Source: an uncultured Lachnospiraceae bacterium
GTDB taxonomy: Bacteria > Bacillota > Clostridia > Lachnospirales > Lachnospiraceae
Reading direction: 5' to 3'
Assembly (NCBI GenBank): GCA_902783295.1
Contig: CACZQT010000424.1
Location: 1-7,625 of the forward strand
DNA length: 7,625 bases
Shown here: in pieces, positions 1-5,873 of the stretch
How the letters are laid out: every line of letters begins with the position of its first letter
Numbering within the stretch: position 1 is the first letter of the stretch
The notes under the pieces: generated by a model
Seen by the model: only the letters and a program-made list of their open reading frames with translations
Told to the model about the DNA's origin: nothing
The model's database searches: none
Program-made: the position numbers and the translations under genes

Positions 1-901
1 AGATCCGGCCGGGGAAGAGACGGAAGGCCATGCGCACCGCACTGGGATGTACGTGCAGGCCGTCACAGATCAGTTCTGCGATGACGGTATCGTTTTCAGA
101 GGCCGCTCCGATTGCGCCGGGTTTGCGGTGGTGAATCGAAGGCATAGCGTTGAACAGGTGCGTCAGATGTGTGGCGCCGGCATCAAACGCGGCTTTTGCA
201 GCGTCATAATCCGCGTCTGTATGAGCCACCGACACGGTACAGGTTTTTTTCACTTCTTCGATAAATTCTACAGCCCCATCCAGTTCCGGAGCCACGTCTA
301 CAATCCGCAGCAGCCCGCGGCTCTTTTCCAGCAGCATGGAAACCGCTTCTGCGTCCGGCAGACGCAGATAAGCTCCGTTCTGTGCTCCTTTTTTCTTTTC
401 GGAGAAGAAAGGGCCTTCCATGTTGATGCCCATCAGTCTGGCACAGTTCTCCGGGCGGTTTTCGGCGAAATGGGCTGCTGTTTCAAAAGCGGCTGACAGG
501 GTTTCGTAAGGCAGGGTCATAGAAGCCGGGGCAAAGCTGGTAACGCCTTCTGCTGCCAGGTAAGCGGCCATACGGGCAAGGCCTTCCTCGTCCCCGTCGG
601 AAAAGTCCGCGCCTATGGCGCCATGGGTATGAACATCGATCAGGCCGGGGATCACATAAGCACCGCCCAGATCCCGGACTTCTTCCTGCTCTTTACCAGC
701 TGTGCCTGCGGGACATTCCGGAACCTCAGCTGCTGCCGTGGAGGTACAGCAGGCTGGTGAGCCGTCGCTCCCGTCCGGGGTCACCGTCTGAAAACGTCCG
801 TTTTCTACGGAAAAGCTTCCGTGAACGAAGCAGCCTTCTTCGGCAGGACAGCAGTCACTGCCTTGTTTTACCATGAAAATATTTGCGTTTGTATACAGCA
901 T
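1..901 (-). CDS. nagA: N-acetylglucosamine-6-phosphate deacetylase NagA, 3' end cut by window edge
   Basis: Hydrolyses GlcNAc-6-P to glucosamine-6-P and acetate in the cytoplasm, the step where sialic acid and GlcNAc catabolism merge. The first 300 residues are visible; the family is usually near 380, so about 80 C-terminal residues, including the expected catalytic Asp, lie outside. Amidohydrolase signatures occur in order: PGLIDVHTHG (H91, H93), NMEGPF (E162), SVAHTDAD (H227), THLFNAM (H248) and CDGLHVHP (H283). These are the metal and substrate residues expected of NagA. The ATG lies one base after the kinase stop codon, and GGAG seven bases upstream sits inside the kinase gene, so translation is probably coupled. 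Residues about 42-76 form an unusual low-complexity, Cys-containing insertion before the LGGAYVIPG strand. The assignment is firm; only the insertion is odd. Confidence 0.95.
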   Translation of the reverse strand, partial: MLYTNANIFMVKQGSDCCPAEEGCFVHGSFSVENGRFQTVTPDGSDGSPACCTSTAAAEVPECPAGTAGKEQEEVRDLGGAYVIPGLIDVHTHGAIGADFSDGDEEGLARMAAYLAAEGVTSFAPASMTLPYETLSAAFETAAHFAENRPENCARLMGINMEGPFFSEKKKGAQNGAYLRLPDAEAVSMLLEKSRGLLRIVDVAPELDGAVEFIEEVKKTCTVSVAHTDADYDAAKAAFDAGATHLTHLFNAMPSIHHRKPGAIGAASENDTVIAELICDGLHVHPSAVRMAFRLFPGRI

Positions 902-902
902 T

Positions 903-2276
903 TTAAATCTCCGGAAGGCTTGCGGCCGCAATGCTCTGTCCCACGCGGCGGGCTTTTTCATCGGGAAGCATGACGGTGATTTTTTCCGCCAGCTGAGGAT
1001 ATTCTTCCTGCAGTACGCGGTTGCATTCTTCGATCAGCAGGTCGCCGCCGACACCGGACGCTACGCGGCCGAGCACCAGCAGGTAACGAAGGTTATAAAA
1101 ACGGGCATACAGAGAAAGCGTATGAGCCAGATAGGTGCCGATATTGACAAAGACTTCCCGGGCACCTTCATGCCCCTCTTCTGCCAGCTTCTGTACGAAT
1201 TTCAGCTTATCTGCCAGACTGAGTTCTTCCGGCAGTTCAATGCCGGCACGGGGTGCCAGTTTGATGACCGCATCCTGGGAGAAATACTTGCAGCCGACGC
1301 CATAGTCTGTGGACCATTCATCCTGCATGGCATCTTCCTGCAGATCCACGGGGGCAAAGGCCAGTTCGTTAAACCAGCCCAGAATCTGCCTTTCGGAATT
1401 CACATAGCCGGCCGCCTCGCTGGTTCCCATGGCAATGCCCATAACGGAACCGGAATCCAGGCTCATGGCACCGGCCAGAGCGGTTACGTCCCCGTCGTTG
1501 GCGACTACGATCGGAACATCCCCGATCTCTTTTGCCGCGCGGTCATAAATGCTTTTTACCTCTTCGCGGCGGGACCTGGGAATTTTGATGAAAAGGGAGC
1601 ATACCATGGGGCTGTTTCCCACGAAGGTCCCGGCGGAGGAGACGCCGATGGCGTCCACCCGGGGCATCTTGGAGGCAGCAGTTTTAAATGCTTCCACAAT
1701 CCCGCTGTACTGGTAGTCCAGATCCTCCGACTGTTTCGGGAACCATACCACTTCCTCGGAATAGACGCTCTTCCCATCGATCACGGCAGATACTTTCCGG
1801 TCGGAGCCGCCGGCGTCGAAGCCGATCCGGCACCCGTCCAGATGGCCGCCGATGGACTTGGGCTGTTCGTTGGCTGCGGGGAAATGCGCTTCGTCACAGA
1901 TCTGGATTTCGAAAGGCCTCTCATAAATGTCAAACATGAAGTGGACATCAAAATCCCTTTTCGCGCCTTCCTGATAGTCCTCCAGAAGCTTTTGGGCAGT
2001 CTCTTCACAGCCGCAGATTTTTACACGCCAGCCGCCGACACTCCAGAGCAGGAATTTTACGTAACGCTCCATATAGCGGGCATTGGCTTCGGCGAAGCTT
2101 TCATCCCGCAGGAACGAGTGGAATACGGAAACTTTTCCGTTCTCACGCTCCAGGGCCACGGAGAAAGGCCGTTTCGCTTCGGCCAGGAAGGCATCCGCCC
2201 AGGGGCCGAAGGGCACAAAACCGGGATCCAGCGAAGGTTTGTTTTTCAGATCAAAAGAAATATTCAGATATTTCAT
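903..2276 (-). CDS. ROK-family sugar kinase with extra N-terminal domain, probable N-acetylmannosamine kinase
   Basis: Predicted 457-residue cytoplasmic protein. Its place between nanA and nagA suggests it phosphorylates ManNAc to ManNAc-6-P (the NanK role); the substrate is inferred. The kinase half starts near residue 150: IGFDAGGSDRK (151-161) fits the phosphate-1 loop, VANDGD (258-263) holds the expected catalytic Asp D261, GIAMGTSEAAG (280-290) fits phosphate-2, and VLGRVASGVGG (401-411) fits the adenosine motif. Residues 1-150 are an additional domain I cannot name. ROK proteins normally carry an ExGH motif and a CxCGxxGCxE zinc cluster; here the region reads DYGVGCKYFSQDA (324-336), with one Cys, so zinc binding appears lost. 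I chose ATG 2276 because GGATGGAG ends five bases upstream. An in-frame ATG at 2291 adds five residues but has no Shine-Dalgarno. A non-kinase sugar-sensing role cannot be excluded. Confidence 0.75.
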   Translation of the reverse strand: MKYLNISFDLKNKPSLDPGFVPFGPWADAFLAEAKRPFSVALERENGKVSVFHSFLRDESFAEANARYMERYVKFLLWSVGGWRVKICGCEETAQKLLEDYQEGAKRDFDVHFMFDIYERPFEIQICDEAHFPAANEQPKSIGGHLDGCRIGFDAGGSDRKVSAVIDGKSVYSEEVVWFPKQSEDLDYQYSGIVEAFKTAASKMPRVDAIGVSSAGTFVGNSPMVCSLFIKIPRSRREEVKSIYDRAAKEIGDVPIVVANDGDVTALAGAMSLDSGSVMGIAMGTSEAAGYVNSERQILGWFNELAFAPVDLQEDAMQDEWSTDYGVGCKYFSQDAVIKLAPRAGIELPEELSLADKLKFVQKLAEEGHEGAREVFVNIGTYLAHTLSLYARFYNLRYLLVLGRVASGVGGDLLIEECNRVLQEEYPQLAEKITVMLPDEKARRVGQSIAAASLPEI

Positions 2277-2318
2277 AAGTGCTCCATCCATGAGACAGCG
2301 GGACGTTCGGGACAGGGA

Positions 2319-2335
2319 GAACAGTCCCCCTGTTC
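2319..2335 (-). other. Small stem-loop in the nanA-kinase gap
   Basis: A perfect 6-base inverted repeat, GAACAG / CTGTTC with a five-base loop, lies in the 91-base gap between the nanA stop and the kinase start. A competing pairing ACAGGG / CCCTGT overlaps it. No T-tract follows, so it does not look like a terminator. It could be an mRNA processing or stability element, or chance. Confidence 0.4.
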
Positions 2336-2367
2336 CATGTGCCCCGTTAACGCAGTTTGGGTTCTTT

Positions 2368-3276
2368 TCAGCGGTATTTTTCTACCAGCTCCTGGATTTT
2401 CTCTGCAGTTTCTTTTACCAGCGGAAGGTCTTCTTCCTGAATCTGTGTCAGAGGCGCGCGTACGCCGCCGATATCCGGCCCTCCCATCTCACGGAGAACG
2501 GCCTTAATCATGGCGTACATGTTGCCATGCCCTGCGCAGAGCTTGTAAATCATATGGCAGCAGGCATCCTGAATTTCCCGGGCTTCAGCGATTCTGCCTT
2601 CTCCGAAGAGACGGAAGATGGCCAGATACAGCTCCGGCATCACTGCATAGGTTCCGCCGATTCCGCCGATAGCGCCGGCCGCCAGGCCGGAAAGCAGCTG
2701 TTCGTCCGGTCCGTTGAACACGATCGCTCCCTCATCACGCCACATTTCGATATCCTGTACCGGCATGGAGGAATTCTTTACGCCGATCACCCGGGGATTC
2801 TTCAGCATTTCCTTCAGCAGGGCGGAGCTTAATGCCACACCGGCCAGCTGAGGGATGTTGTAAATGACAAAATCCGTATTCGGAGCTGCTGCAGAGATGT
2901 CATTCCAGTACTGTGCTACTCCGTAGGGGGGAAGATGGAAATAGATGGGAGGAATCGCGGCAATCGCGTCCACGCCCAGGCTTTCGGCATGGGCAGCCAG
3001 TTCCCGGCTGTCTGCGGTGTTGTTGCAGGCTACATGGGCAATGATGGTGATTTTTCCCTTTGCCACAGCCATCACGTTTTCCAGCACCAGTTTTCTTTCT
3101 GCCACAGAGTGGTAGATGCACTCACCGGAAGAACCGCCTACGTACAGGCCGGTTACGCCTTTGCCGATCAGATATTCAGCCAGTGCGCGGACCCTCTCGG
3201 GGGAAATGGCGCCGTTGTCATCATAGCAGGCATAGAAGGCAGGGAATATACCCTGGTATTTTCGGGTGTCTTTCAT
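2368..3276 (-). CDS. nanA: N-acetylneuraminate lyase
   Basis: Class I aldolase of the DHDPS/NAL superfamily that cleaves Neu5Ac to pyruvate and N-acetylmannosamine in the cytoplasm. The 302-residue length is typical. Signatures: GLYVGGSSGE (43-52) for pyruvate carboxylate binding, VIYNIPQLAG (137-146) with catalytic Tyr139, GVKNSS (165-170) with Schiff-base Lys167, and FNGPDE (187-192), whose G189, D191 and E192 match the sialic-acid contacts of E. coli NanA. YNIP and NGxDE favour lyase over dihydrodipicolinate synthase. The position matching E. coli Ser208 is Gly (GGIGGTY, 204-210). From memory the sequence is close to R. gnavus NanA. AAGGAG eight bases before the ATG is an excellent ribosome binding site. 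The gene has its own upstream promoter-like sequence and is followed by the kinase and nagA. Confidence 0.93.
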   Translation of the reverse strand: MKDTRKYQGIFPAFYACYDDNGAISPERVRALAEYLIGKGVTGLYVGGSSGECIYHSVAERKLVLENVMAVAKGKITIIAHVACNNTADSRELAAHAESLGVDAIAAIPPIYFHLPPYGVAQYWNDISAAAPNTDFVIYNIPQLAGVALSSALLKEMLKNPRVIGVKNSSMPVQDIEMWRDEGAIVFNGPDEQLLSGLAAGAIGGIGGTYAVMPELYLAIFRLFGEGRIAEAREIQDACCHMIYKLCAGHGNMYAMIKAVLREMGGPDIGGVRAPLTQIQEEDLPLVKETAEKIQELVEKYR

Positions 3277-3297
3277 AGTTACTTCTCCTTATGTGTT

Positions 3298-3353
3298 ACT
3301 GTTCACAGCCAGGCTGGTTTCATTATATTATAGCAGAATTGTGAGTGAACAGT
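3298..3353. repeat. Perfect 9-base inverted repeat flanking the nanA promoter, candidate paired operator
   Basis: On the plus strand ACTGTTCAC (3298-3306) is matched by its exact complement GTGAACAGT (3345-3353), 38 bases apart. One arm overlaps the -35 region and the other lies just after the predicted transcription start. That layout fits two binding sites of one repressor. The left copy also sits in a short palindrome, CTGTTCACAG. The bound protein is unknown; the sequence does not resemble the TTGAAA elements upstream of the binding-protein gene. A long-range RNA stem in read-through mRNA is possible but would have a 38-base loop. Confidence 0.5.
3322..3349 (-). promoter_or_regulatory. 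Probable sigma-A promoter for nanA (extended -10)
   Basis: The minus strand carries TGCTATAAT at 3335-3327, a perfect extended -10 element that needs little from a -35 box. An overlapping second TATAAT (3327-3322) lies 16 bases from TTCACT (3349-3344), a 4/6 match to the -35 consensus. Transcription would begin near 3315-3320, leaving a leader of about 40 bases before the nanA ribosome binding site. This would let nanA, the kinase and nagA be expressed separately from the transporter genes. Confidence 0.7.
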
Positions 3354-3378
3354 GAGGTTTATTCTTGCTCTTTTTTGA

Positions 3379-3837
3379 CTAAACGGATTCATTGAAAAGG
3401 ACTTTGAATACCACCTTGGATACCGGTTCCGGCTGTCCGTTCACGTGGATTTTCAGGCGGTGTGCATCTCCGGGAAAAACCACCAGGAAATCGCCGGGCT
3501 TCAGGATAAGGCTCTGTTCCGCTTCTCCGTGATAGCCCCAGAAATCGCCTTTCTGCGTAAACTCCGTCAACCCGTCCGGATGGGAAATATCCACCCGCTC
3601 ACAGCCCTTTACCATGACGTGGATATCCAGGTAGCGGCGGTGGGATTCGAAAAAGCTTTCTTCTACGGGAACCGTTTCATAATCAAAGCGGGTGACATAC
3701 AGCGCGTCGCCTTCCAGGTTCCGCTGCATGGTTTCCACACCTTTCAGGTATTCTTCTGTCAGCAGATCCAGTGCCGCATCGAGGCGCGGATGAATTCCCC
3801 GGTAATCCCGGGCGTCTTTCAGCTTAGCGAGAATCAT
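3379..3837 (-). CDS. yhcH: YhcH/YjgK/YiaL family protein, probable N-acetylneuraminate anomerase (NanQ)
   Basis: A 152-residue cupin-like protein. E. coli YhcH (NanQ) is known to open Neu5Ac anomers into the linear form aceneuramate that NanA uses; the same cytoplasmic role is inferred here. The family motif is clear: FESHRRYLDIH (63-73) supplies E64, H66 and H73, and FPGDAHRLKI (121-130) supplies H126, together the likely metal site. KPGDFLVVFPGD is typical cupin sequence. Length is normal for the family. The ATG follows the second permease stop by four bases, with AAAGGGC in the permease end as a modest Shine-Dalgarno, so translation is probably coupled to the permease. This arrangement, transporter then YhcH then NanA, supports sialic acid rather than another sugar as substrate. 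No terminator-like hairpin follows the stop. Confidence 0.9.
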   Translation of the reverse strand: MILAKLKDARDYRGIHPRLDAALDLLTEEYLKGVETMQRNLEGDALYVTRFDYETVPVEESFFESHRRYLDIHVMVKGCERVDISHPDGLTEFTQKGDFWGYHGEAEQSLILKPGDFLVVFPGDAHRLKIHVNGQPEPVSKVVFKVLFNESV

Positions 3838-3841
3838 GGCA

Positions 3842-4765
3842 TCAGCCCTTTACCGCACCCATCATGATACCACGGGTGAAGTACTTCTGGAAGATGATGA
3901 ATACGATAATGATCGGCACGGCAGCAAAGGCGGCTCCGGCCATAATCAGACCGAAGTCCGTGGAGTTCTCTGCCTGCATCTTCGCGATACCCAGGGAAAT
4001 CGTCAGGGTCTTTGTGCTGGACAGCATGATCAACTGCATGAAATAGTCGTTCCAGGAACTGATGAAGGTAAAGATGGCCAGGGCGCCGACGCCGGGTTTA
4101 ATCATCGGGAAAACGATGGTGTTGAAGATATTCAATTCTCCTGCGCCGTCGATCTGGGCAGCTTCCAGGATTTCGCCCGGAATGCTTTCTGCAAACTGTT
4201 TGATCAGGAATACGCCGAACGGCCAGCCTACGATGGGATAGATGACCGCGCTGAGTGTGTTGTACAGTTTCAGGGAGGACATCTGCCGGATCAGCGGAAT
4301 CAGGATAACCTGCTTGGGCAGAGCCATGGCGCAGACGATCAGCGTGAAGATCAGATGTCTTCCGATGAACCTCTTTTTTGCCAGGGAGTAGCCGGCCAGG
4401 GCTGCCGTCAGGCAGGTCAGGAACATGGCAGCTACAGCCATCCAGATGGTGTTCAGCATCCAGCGGATGGCGGCGGGAACCTGAGGACCGGAGGAGATGA
4501 TGGTTTTTTCACCGCCGGACGTAAAATACTGGCTGAAGGGAACAGGAATCTCCCAGAGAGGAGCTTTCATTTTGCCCATGAGAGTCTGGTAATTCTTCAG
4601 TGTCCATGTCGTGGGCCACCAGACCGGGGTAGTGGAGTTGATTTCCTTGGCCGTCTTGAAGGAGCCGGTGATGATCCAGTAGAGAGGGAAGGTAAACAGG
4701 AGGGCCAGTATGACCACGATAGCAAAAGAGATCCAGCGGTATGCAGCCGATTTCTGATTTTTCAT
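3842..4765 (-). CDS. Carbohydrate ABC transporter permease, second subunit (MalG-like)
   Basis: Integral membrane subunit of 307 residues that pairs with the permease encoded just upstream. Hydrophobic segments lie near residues 11-34, 105-125, 137-160, 167-190, 222-243 and 272-294, the six-helix MalG/CUT1 pattern. The EAA loop that docks on the ATPase is ILEAAQIDGAGELNIFNTI (199-217), with E201 and G207. The stretch between the first two helices (about 35-104) is long and polar and ends in a predicted extracytoplasmic loop. The TRGIMMGAVKG C terminus is typical of this family. The ATG is preceded by GGGAGGGG, and the gene starts 18 bases after the first permease. Context points to sialic acid import; sequence alone gives only sugar-type ABC permease. 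No ATP-binding subunit is encoded here. Confidence 0.92.
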   Translation of the reverse strand: MKNQKSAAYRWISFAIVVILALLFTFPLYWIITGSFKTAKEINSTTPVWWPTTWTLKNYQTLMGKMKAPLWEIPVPFSQYFTSGGEKTIISSGPQVPAAIRWMLNTIWMAVAAMFLTCLTAALAGYSLAKKRFIGRHLIFTLIVCAMALPKQVILIPLIRQMSSLKLYNTLSAVIYPIVGWPFGVFLIKQFAESIPGEILEAAQIDGAGELNIFNTIVFPMIKPGVGALAIFTFISSWNDYFMQLIMLSSTKTLTISLGIAKMQAENSTDFGLIMAGAAFAAVPIIIVFIIFQKYFTRGIMMGAVKG

Positions 4766-4783
4766 GAATGTCCCCTCCCTTCC

Positions 4784-5689
4784 TTAATTTGATGACTGGC
4801 CAAGCTTGAACTGCACGGCGGAAAGAATGGCGATGGTGATCATAAGGACAACACCCATCGCATTTCCGTATCCGTAACGGTACAGCTTGAAGGCTGTGTA
4901 ATAGATGTAGTACATCACTGTATCCGTGCTGTGGTTCGGGCCGCCGGAAGTCAGCAGCTGAATCAGCGCAAAGCACTGGAAAGAGTTGATGGTGGTAATT
5001 ACCAGGATATACAGGGTGGTAGGCATGATCTGCGGCCACTTGATTTTCCAGAAGATCTGGAACCGCGTCGCCCCGTCCACGGCCGCCGCTTCCACCAGGG
5101 ACTGATCCACATTGTTGAGAGCGGAGACATACAGAACGATCGGCTGCCCGACCGAGGTAGTGAACAGGATGATGATGATGCACCACAGGGCAAAGCGGGG
5201 ATCGCCCAGCCAGTTGATGTTTTTGTCGATGACTCCCGCGCCTTTGAGCAGATAGTTGAAAATGCCGTAGTAGTTATTGTACATCCATTTCCAGACTACT
5301 GTTACGGCTACAGAACCGGTTACTACCGGCAGGTAGAAGATTACACGGAAAGCGGAGGTCAGAGCCGGCTTCATATCGTAAATGGCGGAGGCTACCCACA
5401 GGGAAAAAGCACAGACCGTCGGTACAGAGACCAGCACAATAACCAGTGTGTTTTTCATGGCACCCAGGAAGATGGGATCGTGCGCCAGTTCTACATAGTT
5501 GGCGAAGCCGATGAACTGATCCACGGTATTCCTGCCCATGTTGGAATCAAATAAGCTGGTAAAGATACACATGAACATCGGGTAAATTACGAAGACAAGG
5601 AAGAAGAACAGGCTGGGCAGCATAAACATATAGCCCGCGATCGTCTCCCGCCTCACCAGGGCCCGGCTCATAGCGGTTTTTTTCTTCAT
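4784..5689 (-). CDS. Carbohydrate ABC transporter permease, first subunit (MalF/UgpA-like)
   Basis: Integral membrane subunit, 301 residues from the chosen start, working with the solute-binding protein and second permease. Predicted helices lie near residues 22-44, 82-102, 113-136, 168-190, 222-247 and 275-295. The EAA loop is VEAAAVDGATRFQIFWKIKW (199-218), with E200 and G206. TSGGPNHSTDT (247-257) is the usual segment before the last helix in CUT1 permeases. I place the start at ATG 5689 because TGGAG lies seven bases upstream and the product begins MKKKTAMSRA. A GTG at 5716 and an ATG at 5710 are in frame but lack a convincing Shine-Dalgarno. A strong stem-loop separates this gene from the binding-protein gene, which probably lowers its expression relative to that protein. 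Substrate is inferred from neighbours. Confidence 0.92.
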   Translation of the reverse strand: MKKKTAMSRALVRRETIAGYMFMLPSLFFFLVFVIYPMFMCIFTSLFDSNMGRNTVDQFIGFANYVELAHDPIFLGAMKNTLVIVLVSVPTVCAFSLWVASAIYDMKPALTSAFRVIFYLPVVTGSVAVTVVWKWMYNNYYGIFNYLLKGAGVIDKNINWLGDPRFALWCIIIILFTTSVGQPIVLYVSALNNVDQSLVEAAAVDGATRFQIFWKIKWPQIMPTTLYILVITTINSFQCFALIQLLTSGGPNHSTDTVMYYIYYTAFKLYRYGYGNAMGVVLMITIAILSAVQFKLGQSSN

Positions 5690-5797
5690 ATTTTTTCTCC
5701 ATGCAGTCATCTGCACAAACGCGTATAAGGGAAACGCCGACTAAAGCGGCTCATGGCTCCCTGCGCTGCATTCCTGCCATACGGAATATTTCTTCTT

Positions 5798-5841
5798 GAA
5801 GAAAGCACCCCCCCTGCAGGAGCAAGGGAGGTGCTTTCCTC
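5798..5841 (-). other. Long stem-loop between the binding-protein and permease genes
   Basis: On the minus strand GAAAGCACC pairs with GGTGCTTTC (9 perfect pairs). Four more inner pairs (TCCC with GGGG, one G-U) and three outer pairs (one G-U) give about 16 base pairs around a loop of about 12. The sequence after it is AAGAAGAAATATT, with no T-tract, so it is not a canonical terminator. In binding-protein operons such hairpins are known to protect the upstream message and cut permease expression; that role is inferred here. Apart from this hairpin the 157-base gap holds nothing I recognise. Confidence 0.7.
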
Positions 5842-5873
5842 CACACAATTTAAAAGGTTGATTCTTATACTGC

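Noticed and set aside
47..496. Plus-strand 149-codon open frame
   Set aside because: Antisense to nagA, whose metal-binding residues are all in place on the other strand.
2277..2291. Upstream ATG for the kinase
   Set aside because: The bases before 2291 hold no Shine-Dalgarno, while the five codons themselves contain GGATGGAG at the right distance for ATG 2276.
873..2507. Plus-strand 544-codon open frame
   Set aside because: It lies antisense to the kinase and the end of nanA, whose motifs are clear. The product resembles no family, and long antisense frames are common in moderately GC-rich genes.
3836..4792. Plus-strand 318-codon open frame
   Set aside because: Exactly antisense to the second permease; its product is highly polar with no recognisable motif.
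5690..5716. Longer start for the first permease (GTG 5716 or ATG 5710)
   Set aside because: Neither has a good Shine-Dalgarno; ATG 5689 has TGGAG at ideal spacing and gives a normal permease N terminus.
5798..5841. Rho-independent terminator after the binding-protein gene
   Set aside because: The stem is strong but is followed by AAGAAGAAA on the transcribed strand, not a T-tract, and the permeases follow on the same strand.
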